Below, piece after piece: positions 8,617 to 17,923 of a stretch of 64,000 bases of DNA. The notes under the pieces are model-generated. The model was not told where the DNA came from. It did not search any database and saw nothing but the letters and a program-made list of their open reading frames with translations. Within the stretch, counting starts at the first letter, position 1; each line of letters opens with the position of its first letter. Source of the stretch: Psychrobacillus lasiicapitis (GTDB lineage Bacteria > Bacillota > Bacilli > Bacillales_A > Planococcaceae); contig NZ_VDGH01000007.1 in NCBI RefSeq assembly GCF_006861795.1, forward strand, positions 1 through 64,000. The letters run 5' to 3'. The position numbers and the translations under genes are program-made.

Positions 8617-9804
8617 GTGCGAGCATATTTCAAGATAGAATTCTTACAATTTATGAGCAATAAAAAGAACATCGCCATTTATGTTATTTTACTTTTCTTC
8701 TCCTGCTATTATGCGCTGAAAACAGCTCCAGAATACGATCCTATTGAAAAAGTAGATGAGTATGAGATAGAAGCACGATATTTAACTAGGGAAGAGTTCT
8801 TGAATAATGTAGTGATCAATAATTGGACACACCCTTTAACGGTATTTGCAGCTACTATATATCCCCAATGGAATGAATATGATAAAAAAAGATTGGATGC
8901 AATTCGACAGCATAATATGAAAGAGTATGCGGAGTCCACATCCAAATGGTATTCGTATGCCGATGAAATGACTTTAAAAAATGGATATCTGTACTACAAT
9001 CCAAGGTATTACACGTATGAGAACACCTACGCAACGTGGGACGGTCACTATGCGTATTTATATTCTGCCAGTCGTTACGAAGGTTACACAGAAGGGGAGT
9101 CAGATTTATCTATAAATGTTTTCGAGGAAAGGACTGCGTTGCAAACATTGCAACGTCTATTACATTCTTACCTCCCTTTAATTCTTATTGTTAGTTGTAT
9201 GTTCTTCACTGTGGATGTGGTGCTAAAGGATCGGCGCAATACAACATTATTACAAGGGTTACCACTTTCTGATTGGCGAAAGTTATTAGTTAAAGGAGGA
9301 GTTTCTTTGCTAGGAAGCCTCCTAGCAATCATTCCGCTTTCTGTAGGATTATTCATAATAGGAGCTCGAAATGGTCTCGGTGATTTTGAATTACCTGTTC
9401 CGATTTATTTGGCTAGCGAAAAACTATTTTCAAATATAACGATAGGCCAATACGTTATGCAAAATTTGCTATTCATTGTTTTCTGGTTTTTATTTTTTAT
9501 TTCCTTGATTCTCCTAGTAAGTATAGTGATCAAAAATGAGTTTGCTAATCTATTGGTGGGAAGTGTGTTTGTTATTGCTGAGTTTATGTACTATGCTCGC
9601 GGAATAGGTGCTATTCGAGATGTTCATTGGTATCCTACAAGTTATATACAAACTGGACAAATTATTGCTGGATACCGGAACTTTCTTTATAGTACCGATG
9701 CACTTACATTTGGAACTGGACTGTTCGTGATTGGGCTATGTGTATGCGTTTTTTTGTTCATCATGTTCTTGATCAGTCGTCGTAGAAAGTTTAGGTTATT
9801 TTAG
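8617..9804 (+). CDS. ABC-2 type exporter permease
   Basis: 395 residues, with the same architecture as its neighbour: an N-terminal helix, a long Tyr-rich extracellular loop (residues 40-170), then several helices from about residue 180. The GTG start is preceded by AGGAGG that overlaps the stop codon of the previous gene, so translation is probably coupled. The two permeases are likely the two halves of one transporter. Confidence 0.75.
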   Translation: MRAYFKIEFLQFMSNKKNIAIYVILLFFSCYYALKTAPEYDPIEKVDEYEIEARYLTREEFLNNVVINNWTHPLTVFAATIYPQWNEYDKKRLDAIRQHNMKEYAESTSKWYSYADEMTLKNGYLYYNPRYYTYENTYATWDGHYAYLYSASRYEGYTEGESDLSINVFEERTALQTLQRLLHSYLPLILIVSCMFFTVDVVLKDRRNTTLLQGLPLSDWRKLLVKGGVSLLGSLLAIIPLSVGLFIIGARNGLGDFELPVPIYLASEKLFSNITIGQYVMQNLLFIVFWFLFFISLILLVSIVIKNEFANLLVGSVFVIAEFMYYARGIGAIRDVHWYPTSYIQTGQIIAGYRNFLYSTDALTFGTGLFVIGLCVCVFLFIMFLISRRRKFRLF

Positions 9805-9826
9805 TTTATAAGAGTGGAGGGAAGAC

Positions 9827-10735
9827 ATGATTGAGTTAAAAAATATTGGGGTTCAGTTTTCGGGAAGAGATATTTTAAAAGATGTTTCTGTAATGTTTCA
9901 TCCTGGAGAAATAATTGGGTTGGTAGCTCCTAACGGGACAGGGAAGTCAACACTTATGAATGTCATCATGAATTATATTAACCCAAATAACGGAAAAGTA
10001 ATTCTTAACAATACATTGGAGTATACGAATAAAAAGAATGAAGTAAAAATCCATCAACTAGTATCCATGATGCCTGATCAAAGTGATTTATACAATCAGA
10101 TTTCTGGAAAAGAGCATTTAAAAATCTATTCCTCCATGTGGAGTAGTAATACAAAATTGATAGACTATACAATAAAAGAGTTAGGAATGACATCTTATAT
10201 TAATAAGCCGACAGGAACATATTCTTTAGGGATGCGCCAAAGACTGTGTTTTGCGATGCAAATTGTATCAGATACCCAAGTCATGTTAATGGACGAGGTC
10301 ATGAACGGACTGGACCCCACCCATGTCGAACTTATTTCACAAATATTAGTTAAAAAGAAGTCTGAAGGAAAGACGATTATTGTGGCTTCTCATTTATTAG
10401 AAAACCTAGAAAAGTATGCAGATCGTATTTTCTTTATGAAAAATGGAGAGTTAATACTTATCAACGAACTATCCCCAGGGTTTGAACAGAGAGAAATCAC
10501 TACCGTTCGAGTAATCGGAATGCTAAATAACATAAAAGAAAATTTTACAAAAGTGTTTCCAGAAACAAATGTTAAAGTATTACCAAACGACATTACTTTA
10601 ATAGATGTACGTGGCTATGATTCCAGGGAATTAGGACATATTGTAGAATTTCTGAAAGAAAACCAACTGATAGAGTTTAGTGTTGGGAAAGTCACACTGA
10701 ATGATTTGTATTCTATGTATTATCAAGAAGTATAA
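9827..10735 (+). CDS. ABC transporter ATP-binding protein
   Basis: 302 residues. Walker A is APNGTGKST near residues 37-45, the signature loop is the degenerate YSLGMRQR, and Walker B is VMLMDEVMNGLD. A C-terminal region of about 80 residues follows. It energises the two permeases encoded just upstream, with a 22-base gap and a GGAGGG ribosome binding site. The signature Ser-Gly-Gly is reduced to Ser-Leu-Gly, which is common in this exporter subgroup. Confidence 0.85.
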   Translation: MIELKNIGVQFSGRDILKDVSVMFHPGEIIGLVAPNGTGKSTLMNVIMNYINPNNGKVILNNTLEYTNKKNEVKIHQLVSMMPDQSDLYNQISGKEHLKIYSSMWSSNTKLIDYTIKELGMTSYINKPTGTYSLGMRQRLCFAMQIVSDTQVMLMDEVMNGLDPTHVELISQILVKKKSEGKTIIVASHLLENLEKYADRIFFMKNGELILINELSPGFEQREITTVRVIGMLNNIKENFTKVFPETNVKVLPNDITLIDVRGYDSRELGHIVEFLKENQLIEFSVGKVTLNDLYSMYYQEV

Positions 10736-10746
10736 GAACAGATGGG

Positions 10747-10791
10747 GCACGAAGTTATCAACAACTACACGATTTTAGATAACTTCGGTGC
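10747..10791. terminator. Hairpin between convergent genes
   Basis: GCACGAAGTTATC pairs with GATAACTTCGGTGC around a 19-base loop. No U-tract follows on either strand, so termination efficiency is doubtful. Confidence 0.5.
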
Positions 10792-10831
10792 TTGGGATCT
10801 ATTTATACTTCTAAATACTCCTTGTTTATAT

Positions 10832-11860
10832 TTATTTGAGAAATGTGTCAACCATCCATTCGTAAAACTTTTCTTTCTCTTCAAATTGTGGATAATGAGC
10901 TGATTGGTCAAAAGAAATAAATTCCTTTTGATCCGCTTCAATCTTATCAAAATAGTTTTTCGCTGCACGAGATGAAGTCATATAATCATACTTCCCCATG
11001 ACGAAATAGAAAGGCATTTCAAGCTTTGTTACGATAGTTGGCAGTGGATTTTCCAATATATCCTTGAGCAACTTTTGTTGAGTATAGGACATTCCATAAT
11101 TATAACGAATGACATCTAATAAATTATACTCACTGCTCAGTAAAACACTTATATTATCTCCAGGATTCTCAATCAGTCTTGTAGCTCCACCATATTTCAT
11201 CACATAATTTCTTGGGGTAACCATTTCACCGTTTCTGATTTGCTCGGTTAATCCTTGCAAATATAAAACATCCTCCGTATTACCATTCTGTTTAGCCTGA
11301 TCAATCACATAGTTCAACCCATCCATCTCACTTTCAATGGTATCGCTCATCTGCCCAATCCCAATATATGCTTCATATTTTTCGGGGGCTAAATCGGCAG
11401 CCTGCATTCCAATATATGTACCAGCAGAATGGGCCATCAAGATAACCTTTTCTTTTCCAAGGCGCTTTGATATGTAGTCGGTCATAGCCAACAAGTCTTC
11501 CACTAATAAATCGGTTGATAGATTCGAATAGTCCTCACCGAAATGATAGGATTTACCACTTGCTCTTTGGTCGTAATGAACGACCGTAAAATTTGTTTCT
11601 AATAAGTCTTGATATGTATCGACATATGGTATTTCAGGGGTTCCGGGCCCTCCGTGCACAACAAGAATGACGGGATTATCCTTGTCATTACCACGTATCA
11701 TAATTTCGTGTTTACTTCCATTTATCTTTACTTGTTCTAATTCACTAATGCTGTTCTCTCCTTTAATCTGCTGCGTCCATGTGGGAGAAAAAAGTGCTAT
11801 TACTAGCGATATTATCATGATTAACCCGAAATATTTCCAAATTTTTTTGGTCATTTTCAT
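10832..11860 (-). CDS. Membrane-anchored alpha/beta hydrolase, proline iminopeptidase-like
   Basis: 342 residues. An N-terminal hydrophobic helix (about residues 7-25) forms a signal anchor, so the catalytic domain faces outward. HGGPG is the oxyanion-hole motif of the prolyl-aminopeptidase-like subfamily. The nucleophile elbow is AHSAG, the acid is probably the Asp in GKYDYM and the base the His in SAHYPQ. The first in-frame ATG, seven codons upstream, contains the ribosome binding site AAAGGAGGGAG, so the ATG at 11860 is the real start. Substrate unknown. It lies between the ABC operon and the second DUF2975 cassette. Confidence 0.75.
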   Translation of the reverse strand: MKMTKKIWKYFGLIMIISLVIALFSPTWTQQIKGENSISELEQVKINGSKHEIMIRGNDKDNPVILVVHGGPGTPEIPYVDTYQDLLETNFTVVHYDQRASGKSYHFGEDYSNLSTDLLVEDLLAMTDYISKRLGKEKVILMAHSAGTYIGMQAADLAPEKYEAYIGIGQMSDTIESEMDGLNYVIDQAKQNGNTEDVLYLQGLTEQIRNGEMVTPRNYVMKYGGATRLIENPGDNISVLLSSEYNLLDVIRYNYGMSYTQQKLLKDILENPLPTIVTKLEMPFYFVMGKYDYMTSSRAAKNYFDKIEADQKEFISFDQSAHYPQFEEKEKFYEWMVDTFLK

Positions 11861-12011
11861 ATGGTTTCTCCCTCCTTTCACTAGAATTATTCCTTCATAA
11901 ATAAATATAGCATTTGAACAAAGAAGTTTTGTAAGCCTCCGGGACGAGATTGGCTACATCTTAAGCATGAACTTATTTATATTTTTATTAACAATAAACA
12001 ACAAAAATTTA

Positions 12012-12040
12012 TTGTAATTCAATAAATGATGTGTTAAATT
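12012..12040 (+). promoter_or_regulatory. Promoter of DUF2975 cassette 2
   Basis: TTGTAA, 17 bases, TAAATT, matching the promoter of cassette 1 in both boxes and much of the spacer. It lies 33 bases before the TTG start. Confidence 0.65.
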
Positions 12041-12072
12041 CAAATGGACAATAAATAAGTGAGGTGTCTTTT

Positions 12073-12555
12073 TTGAAACGAGGATCAACATTATTTTTGA
12101 AGTTAGCGCTAATTGTGATGGGAATTCCCGTGCTTGCTTTGTGTATCTTTGTAGTGCCGGAGATAGCTGATTTTGTAACTGAATTGTATCCAGATTACGC
12201 GTATTTGGAATATCTCGTTTATCTAGATTTGTATGTAGCAGCAATACCTTTTTACTTTGCTCTGTATCAAGCTTATAAACTTTTAAGTTATATTGACCAG
12301 AATGAAGCCTTCTCGGAATTATCTGTAACAGCTTTAAAGAAGATAAAATACAGTGCAAATACAATTAGTATTTTGTTTGTATTAGGAATGCCTATTTTCT
12401 ATATGATTGCAGAGATGGACGATGCTCCTGGTATTATTCTAATTGGACTGGTCCTTATTTTTGCTACTCTCGTGATTGCAGTCTTTGCGGCAGTTCTGCA
12501 AAAGCTATTAAAAAATGCCATAGATATAAAATCTGAAAATGATTTAACGGTCTGA
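12073..12555 (+). CDS. DUF2975 membrane protein (cassette copy 2)
   Basis: 160 residues, four transmembrane helices. It aligns end to end with the product of 6555-7046 (shared GIPVLALC, FYFALYQ, AFSELSVTALKKIK, VIAVFAAVL). Differences concentrate in the first external loop (residues 33-55). The likely start is the TTG at 12073, because GAGGTG lies six bases before it and because the resulting N-terminus matches the other copy; a GTG at 12064 would overlap that site. The HTH partner follows after nine bases. Confidence 0.85.
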   Translation: MKRGSTLFLKLALIVMGIPVLALCIFVVPEIADFVTELYPDYAYLEYLVYLDLYVAAIPFYFALYQAYKLLSYIDQNEAFSELSVTALKKIKYSANTISILFVLGMPIFYMIAEMDDAPGIILIGLVLIFATLVIAVFAAVLQKLLKNAIDIKSENDLTV

Positions 12556-12564
12556 GGTGAGGAT

Positions 12565-12777
12565 ATGGCGATTATTATAAATATTGATGTAATGTTAGCA
12601 AAACGAAAAATGAGTGTTACGGAGCTTTCTGAGCGGGTGGGAATTACGATGGCTAACCTTTCCATTTTAAAAAACGGAAAAGCAAAAGCAGTACGTCTTT
12701 CCACTTTAGAAGCGATATGTAAAGCCTTAGATTGTCAGCCAGGTGATATTTTAGAGTACAAAAGTGACGAAGAATAA
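12565..12777 (+). CDS. Small Cro/CI-type HTH regulator (cassette copy 2)
   Basis: 70 residues, differing from the product of 6321-6539 at few positions. The recognition helix region (GITMANLS) is identical, so both should bind the same operator and cross-regulate. GAGGTGAGGAT precedes the ATG. The DUF2975 membrane protein is its translational neighbour. Confidence 0.85.
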   Translation: MAIIINIDVMLAKRKMSVTELSERVGITMANLSILKNGKAKAVRLSTLEAICKALDCQPGDILEYKSDEE

Positions 12778-12782
12778 AACAC

Positions 12783-12814
12783 AAAAAGGACTATACATTA
12801 GGTCCTTTTTCTTT
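12783..12814 (+). terminator. Terminator of DUF2975 cassette 2
   Basis: AAAAAGGAC pairs with GGTCCTTTTT, followed by more T residues. Confidence 0.8.
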
Positions 12815-12854
12815 TCTTTAAATGAAATTGTCAATCCTAACTGGTTATAAGCTT

Positions 12855-12897
12855 AATAGACCCAAACCAATAGAAATTGGTCTGGGTCTATTTATTG
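12855..12897. terminator. Second hairpin between convergent genes
   Basis: AATAGACCCAAACCAAT pairs with ATTGGTCTGGGTCTATT around AGAA. A T-rich tail follows on the plus strand. It probably backs up the preceding terminator. Confidence 0.65.
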
Positions 12898-12955
12898 TTT
12901 GACTGATTTTACTGCATCTGTTTATTTTCTGTTCAATGGTTTGTACTCGGTATTT

Positions 12956-13468
12956 TTATGCTTCTAAAGGATTTTTTGGTCCGTTAAGCTCTAATTGATA
13001 AAAAGCTAAGTCAAGCCATCTCTCGAATTTAAAACCTGCCTTTTCAATGGTACCTGAGTGAACAAAGCCTAAGTTTTTATGAAGGGCAATACTTTTTTCA
13101 TTCGCTGCATCAATTCCAGCAATTAAAGTCTTGTACTCTCTTTCTTTGGCAATTAAGATTATCTCTTTTAATAAAGAAGATCCGATACCCATTTTTCTGT
13201 ATTCTTTATTTACATAAACGGAATGTTCAATTGAGTATTTATAAGCTGGCCATGGTCTAAAGGGACCGAATGTTGCAAACCCAGCGACTTTATTATCTAC
13301 CTCGAATACTAAAATTGGGTAGCCTTCATTCCTCTTTTGTTCATACCATGCTTGTCTATTTTCAAGTGTTTGGGGTTCATATGAGTAAACTGCTGTAGTA
13401 TGGACAATAGCGTCATTATAGATTTCTAAAATGTCCATTAAATCTTTTGGAGTTGCTTCCCTTATCAT
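12956..13468 (-). CDS. GNAT acetyltransferase, phosphinothricin acetyltransferase-like
   Basis: 170 residues, single GNAT domain. The early segment (MIREATPKDLMDILEIYNDA) and the acetyl-CoA loop after EYRKMGIGSSLL match the PAT/YwnH subgroup. So does FGPFRPWPAYKYSIEHSVYV, which positions the substrate pocket. Relatives acetylate phosphinothricin-like amino acids, methionine sulfoximine or related compounds. Actual substrate unproven. Encoded alone. Confidence 0.8.
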   Translation of the reverse strand: MIREATPKDLMDILEIYNDAIVHTTAVYSYEPQTLENRQAWYEQKRNEGYPILVFEVDNKVAGFATFGPFRPWPAYKYSIEHSVYVNKEYRKMGIGSSLLKEIILIAKEREYKTLIAGIDAANEKSIALHKNLGFVHSGTIEKAGFKFERWLDLAFYQLELNGPKNPLEA

Positions 13469-13668
13469 ATTTTTCTTCCTCCTACGAAATGTTTTCTCTA
13501 TTTATTTTAGTGCTCTTTATCCAAAACGTAAAATTGAACTTTTTAACCGCTTGCTACCAAGCATAATTCACTCAGAACATGCAGCTACAAACAATTAGAA
13601 ATTTGAATATTGCAATTTTATTTCAGAATTGATAGAATATATTTCAAATGAATACCTTTGCGTTGAAA

Positions 13669-13920
13669 AGGAAGAGTAAGTAAGTGGATGTTTCAAAGAG
13701 AGCCTCTGATGGTGGGAAAGAGGCAAATGAACCTTACCGAATATGACCTTTGAGCTTCGTACCGAATGAACAGTAGGCTACGACGAGAACGGCACTCGTT
13801 ATAACAGCAGCAGTATGAACACGTACTGAGTAAGGCAGATAGTGTGAGCTATTTGCAAATTTAGGTGGTAACACGAGTATACTCGTCCTAATCGTTTTTA
13901 CGATTAGGGCTTTTTTTATT
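13669..13920 (+). promoter_or_regulatory. T-box leader with methionine specifier
   Basis: All main T-box elements are present. AGAGAG is at 13697-13702 at the foot of stem I. The specifier region reads GAAT-ATG-ACC, giving the Met codon ATG at 13743-13745 followed by a purine. The T-box itself is at 13862-13875 (TAGGTGGTAACACG, with UGGU to pair with an ACCA tRNA end). A terminator follows: CCTAATCG/CGATTAGG at 13887-13908 with seven T residues. Uncharged tRNA-Met should stabilise the antiterminator and switch on the synthetase gene 20 bases downstream. The T-box core departs from the usual AGGGTGGNACCGCG at several bases. Confidence 0.9.
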
Positions 13921-13938
13921 TTAAAGGAGGTTTTATAA

Positions 13939-15579
13939 TTGTCAATTTTTATCGGTGGGGCTTGGCCATATGCAAATGGATCGCTGCATTTAGGACATAT
14001 TGCAGCACTTTTACCAGGGGACATTTTAGCGAGATACTTTCGCCAAAAAGGAGAGGAGGTATTATACGTATCAGGTAGTGATTGTAACGGTACACCAATT
14101 TCGATTCGTGCCAATCAAGAACGTACAACCGTAAAAGCAATTGCAGATCATTATCATCATGAATTTGTGGATTCATTCCAAAAGCTTGGCTTTAGCTATG
14201 ATTTATATACAAGAACAGATGATGAGCATCACCACAAGTCCGTACAAAGAATCTTTTTAACCTTGCTTAAAAACGGATTTTTATACAAAAAGAAAATTGA
14301 ACAAGCATACTGCGCAGTAGACGGGCAATTTTTACCCGATCGATTTGTTGAAGGAATATGTCCAAATTGTGGTGCTAAAGCAAGGGGGGATCAATGTGAC
14401 AACTGCTCAACCATTTTAGATCCACTCGACTTGCTCGAAAAAAGATGTAAAATTTGCGGGAATGAACCAGAAATCCGGGAAACAGAGCATTTCTATTTTT
14501 CATTTAGTAAGTTTCAAAAGGAATTAGAGCGCTATGTCGCAAATGCTGAGACTGAGAAACGTTGGAGAGATAATGCTATTGCTCTTACGAAACGCTATTT
14601 AGCGGAAGGGCTTCCGGATCGTGCAGTGACAAGAGACCTGCCAAATGGGATTGATGTGCCAGTACCAGGATTTGAAGGGAAAAAGATTTACGTTTGGATT
14701 GAAGCAGTAGCAGGATATTATACAGCAAGCCTTGAATGGGGAAAACAGCATAATATAGGCGTGTCCAAATGGTGGAATGCTGATACGACCTCCTATTATA
14801 TTCACGGAAAAGATAATATTCCATTCCATACGGTAATTTGGCCAGCCATTTTATTGGGACTTGGAAATCTAGGAACTCCAACGAATATTATATCCAATGA
14901 GTATCTAACGCTTGAAAAACGAAAACTATCTACGAGTCAAAACTGGGCAGTTTGGGTGCCGGACATTTTGCAGGAATACCATCCCGATTCACTTCGCTAT
15001 TTTTTAACGACCAACGCTCCAGAAAATCGTGATACAGACTTCTCTTGGCGCGAATTTATATATAGCCATAATAGTGAGTTGCTTGGTGCTTTCGCTAATT
15101 TTGTGAACCGCAACTTAAAGTTTATCGAAAAATCATTTGATTCAAAAGTGCCTCAAGTAGAGGTGGATGTGACTATACAACATGACATATCTTCTTTATA
15201 TCCATCCGTGGGCCGGTTAATTGAAGAGGGACATTTCAAAAAAGCAATAGAAACTATTTTTGAAGCAGTTCGTGCTGCAAATCGTTATTTTGATGAAAGA
15301 CAACCATGGAATACAGTGAACGATAACAAATTACATTGCGAAGAGACACTAGCCACTTGTGCTTACATCATTCAAAATTTAGCTCAACTATTACAGCCTT
15401 TTCTACCTTTTGGATGTCAAGAGATCGGACAAATGTTAAATATTACTCTAAACAAATGGAACGTTATTGAAGTCTTACCCTTGCAAATCACATCAATCAA
15501 GCCATTATATGAACGCATTGATGTAAAACAAATTGAACTAGAACTAGAAAAACTAAAAGCAAATGCAACTAGTATATAA
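13939..15579 (+). CDS. metG: Methionyl-tRNA synthetase, short zinc-knuckle (MetRS2-like) type
   Basis: 546 residues; charges tRNA-Met in the cytosol. HIGH-type motif HLGH at 17-20. The connective peptide carries a zinc knuckle (Cys141, Cys144 and the later C-DNC pair) plus an extra CKIC. The KMSKS-type motif is KLSTS at 329-333. The C-terminal EMAP-like dimerisation domain of the usual Bacillus MetS is absent. TTG start with AAAGGAGG eight bases upstream. The upstream T-box reads Met, so expression follows methionine-tRNA charging. In other Firmicutes a second enzyme of this type resists MetRS inhibitors; that role here is inference, and a housekeeping MetS is expected elsewhere. Confidence 0.9.
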   Translation: MSIFIGGAWPYANGSLHLGHIAALLPGDILARYFRQKGEEVLYVSGSDCNGTPISIRANQERTTVKAIADHYHHEFVDSFQKLGFSYDLYTRTDDEHHHKSVQRIFLTLLKNGFLYKKKIEQAYCAVDGQFLPDRFVEGICPNCGAKARGDQCDNCSTILDPLDLLEKRCKICGNEPEIRETEHFYFSFSKFQKELERYVANAETEKRWRDNAIALTKRYLAEGLPDRAVTRDLPNGIDVPVPGFEGKKIYVWIEAVAGYYTASLEWGKQHNIGVSKWWNADTTSYYIHGKDNIPFHTVIWPAILLGLGNLGTPTNIISNEYLTLEKRKLSTSQNWAVWVPDILQEYHPDSLRYFLTTNAPENRDTDFSWREFIYSHNSELLGAFANFVNRNLKFIEKSFDSKVPQVEVDVTIQHDISSLYPSVGRLIEEGHFKKAIETIFEAVRAANRYFDERQPWNTVNDNKLHCEETLATCAYIIQNLAQLLQPFLPFGCQEIGQMLNITLNKWNVIEVLPLQITSIKPLYERIDVKQIELELEKLKANATSI

Positions 15580-15608
15580 CTCCTGTGATAAATAGGGATA
15601 CAATTTTA

Positions 15609-15639
15609 AAAGGAACGTGTCATAAAGACAAGTTCCTTT
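15609..15639. terminator. Hairpin between convergent genes
   Basis: AAAGGAAC pairs with GTTCCTTT around a 15-base loop. The downstream T-tract is interrupted. Confidence 0.5.
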
Positions 15640-15668
15640 GAGATTTTAATCTTTCTACCTGTGAATAG

Positions 15669-16610
15669 TTATTTGCTGTTATTCTTTATATTAGACAATC
15701 TGATGAAATTTTCATCACGTTCTGTTATTTTTCTTTGTATTTCCTCATTCCCTGCATATGTGAATAGGCCATTCCCGGTTTTTGTCCCAAGATTTCCACT
15801 TTGGACTTTCTGCTCAACAAATGGTGGGATTTTTTCTTCTTTGGATAATACAGGTGCAAGGTTTTCTACTACGCTCTTCCAAATATCAAGACCACCAAAA
15901 TCTGCAGTTTCTAATGGTCCAATGAATGCCCATCTGAATCCAGGACCTGCAGTAACAGCTAAATCGATATCCTCTGCGTCAGCAATGCCATTGTCTAATA
16001 GATAGAAAGCTTCACGAACTAATGCCGCTTGTAGACGGTTGGCAATCAAACCAGGAATATCTTTTTTCAAGACAACTGGTTTCTTACCAATGTTTTTCAA
16101 AACCTCTACTGTACGATCGATAATATCTTGTGATGTTCCAGGGCTTTTCACGACTTCTACAAGTGGAACTAAATGTGCCGGATTGAAGAAGTGAGTAATG
16201 ATTAAACGGTCTGTCTTTTGGACACCTTCGGATAGTTGCTGAATGGAAAACGTAGATGTATTGGATGCAATAATCGTATCTTCTTCGATGATTTCCTCTA
16301 ACTGCTTAAATAAGTCAAATTTAATCGTTAAATTTTCAGATACGGCTTCTGTTATAAATCGTGCTCCACTAACCGCTTCTTTTAAATCAGTAGAAATAGA
16401 AATTCGTTCTAATATACTTTCTTTCTCGGATGCTGTTATGGCATTCTCTTGGATTAGCATGTCCAAGTTATGTGAAATTCGTGTTAATGCTTTTTCTAGG
16501 AACTCGTCTTTTATATCATACATAAATACATCATAGCCTGCTTGTGCATAAAGCTGCACAATTCCATGTCCCATAGTACCTGCGCCTAAAACTGTAACTT
16601 TCTCTACCAT
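15669..16610 (-). CDS. 3-hydroxyacyl-CoA dehydrogenase family NAD-dependent dehydrogenase
   Basis: 313 residues. An N-terminal Rossmann domain has the NAD motif GAGTMGHGI at 9-17. The family His is in THFFNPAH and the Glu in LVEVV. A C-terminal helical domain is recognisable by GLIANRLQAAL and GTKTGNGLFTY. The HLVPLVEVV form is closer to lambda-crystallin, L-gulonate or carnitine dehydrogenases than to classical 3-hydroxybutyryl-CoA enzymes (which have VPVMKLVEV), so the acyl-CoA substrate is not assured. AAGGGGGAG lies before the ATG. Encoded alone, without other beta-oxidation genes. Confidence 0.75.
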   Translation of the reverse strand: MVEKVTVLGAGTMGHGIVQLYAQAGYDVFMYDIKDEFLEKALTRISHNLDMLIQENAITASEKESILERISISTDLKEAVSGARFITEAVSENLTIKFDLFKQLEEIIEEDTIIASNTSTFSIQQLSEGVQKTDRLIITHFFNPAHLVPLVEVVKSPGTSQDIIDRTVEVLKNIGKKPVVLKKDIPGLIANRLQAALVREAFYLLDNGIADAEDIDLAVTAGPGFRWAFIGPLETADFGGLDIWKSVVENLAPVLSKEEKIPPFVEQKVQSGNLGTKTGNGLFTYAGNEEIQRKITERDENFIRLSNIKNNSK

Positions 16611-16839
16611 TTTAAACTCCCCCTTATCTAATATTATAGCTTATCTCCTGAGTTCGGTATGAAGAAATATTCAGTTATATACCCGTCATTGGGTATGAAA
16701 TTAGTAGGCATATGAGTTAGATTTGACGATCTATCGAAGCACAAGAAATAATTCTTAATTTAATGTACGTCACGTTCAATCCAAAATAGTTAGTGGTGTA
16801 TACTAGCTATGAATGATAAAAGATTAGGAGGAATCAGCT

Positions 16840-17322
16840 TTGATAGATTTTAAGACTACTGATTTATGTGACGACCACTCAGATTCATTAAAAATTTGTG
16901 ATATTGATTTCCGTTCTTTCGGGAAAGTAACACGTTTTTCTGGGAAAATAGAAACTGTAAACGTTTTTGGGGATAATGTGCTGGTCGTAGAAGCACTTGA
17001 AAATGTAGAAGAAGGCTCTGTCATTGTTGTAGACGGTCATGGTTCTAAGCGATGTGCACTCCTAGGCGATCGTCTAGCGGGCATCGCAGAGTCAAGAAAG
17101 TTAGCAGGCATAATTATTAATGGTTATGTGAGAGACTCAGCGGAGCTTGCTAATATCAATGTGGGCATTCTGGCGTTAGGAACATATCCTCTAAAGAGTA
17201 AAAAAACTGGCAATGGCGAACGTAATGGTACACTTTACTTTGGTGGTATTGAATGGAAGCCAGGAGAGTATGTGTATGCAGATGAGGACGGAGTTATTGT
17301 TTCTAAACAGGCTCTATTATAG
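16840..17322 (+). CDS. RraA family protein (ribonuclease regulator / HMG aldolase fold)
   Basis: 160 residues, close to the family length. Conserved parts include the N-terminal [21 protein letters not shown], and the active-site-type [20 protein letters not shown] with RDSAE. RraA folds either inhibit RNase E or act as divalent-metal 4-hydroxy-4-methyl-2-oxoglutarate aldolase or oxaloacetate decarboxylase. Firmicutes usually lack RNase E, so an aldolase/decarboxylase role is more likely. TTG start eight bases after AGGAGG. Monocistronic with a strong terminator. Confidence 0.8.
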   Translation: MIDFKTTDLCDDHSDSLKICDIDFRSFGKVTRFSGKIETVNVFGDNVLVVEALENVEEGSVIVVDGHGSKRCALLGDRLAGIAESRKLAGIIINGYVRDSAELANINVGILALGTYPLKSKKTGNGERNGTLYFGGIEWKPGEYVYADEDGVIVSKQALL

Positions 17323-17345
17323 TTTATAGAAAGTAACAGGTACAA

Positions 17346-17399
17346 TGACTAATAAAAAGCGTTCCCATTTTTCATAAAGGGCACGCTTTTTATTAGTCA
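17346..17399 (+). terminator. Strong terminator after the RraA-like gene
   Basis: TGACTAATAAAAAGCG pairs with CGCTTTTTATTAGTCA, enclosing a short inner stem. Nearly symmetric, so possibly active in both directions. Confidence 0.8.
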
Positions 17400-17520
17400 C
17401 ATTTGAGAGGCTTTCCGCATATCAGAAAGAAACTTTGGAAAGAGATGTTCTGGTCAAGGAGTTTCTGTCTGCTTACAACAGGCGGTGCTCCAATAGATCC
17501 CATCAAGAGCATCAACCGAT

Positions 17521-17708
17521 GATGCTGTGATTATCGAGGGCTTGAACATGAAAGGAATGTCTCAAACCCTTCACTTTGGAAAAAGCGTTCACGACAATGG
17601 TTGGGTTATTTTCACTACTTTCTTGGCATACAAGCAAAAGAACAAGGGAAACAACTGGTGAAAATTGATAAGTGGTTCTCTTCCACTAAGAAATGTTCTT
17701 GTAGCTAA
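17521..17708 (+). pseudogene. TnpB (IS200/IS605 family) C-terminal fragment, frameshifted
   Basis: One frame reads AVIIEGLNMKGMSQ, then FGKSVHDNGWVIFTTFLAYK. A one-base loss near 17651 shifts to QLVKIDKWFSSTKKCS before a stop. These match successive TnpB landmarks: the RuvC-II Glu-x-Leu-Asn region, the GKSV-D-GW segment, and the vdrwfpSSKtCs stretch before the zinc ribbon. The start, RuvC-I, the remaining zinc-ribbon cysteines and RuvC-III are gone. The flanks (17400-17520 and 17709-17923) hold no recognisable gene, TnpA or intact element end. This is a dead remnant of an RNA-guided nuclease of the Cas12-ancestor family. Confidence 0.75.
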
Positions 17709-17923
17709 TCGTTTACAATTTGGTCTTCAATTTTCTCTCGAATTTGCATATATATATTGGTTTGTCATGATCAAGAAGTTTGCTCAATAGATTCGCCACT
17801 TTTCTGTTTAGCTATTATTCTTATAAAATTATGTATCAAGAAAGAAATAATATCTATGTATTTTTATAGAACATATGTGTGGTATACTCTCACTATAATA
17901 GATGGCGCAAGGGGGATTTACAA

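Noticed and set aside
13734..14176. Minus-strand frames across the T-box and the start of the MetRS gene
   Set aside because: They run through the structured RNA leader and the conserved HLGH region of the plus-strand enzyme; no ribosome binding site.
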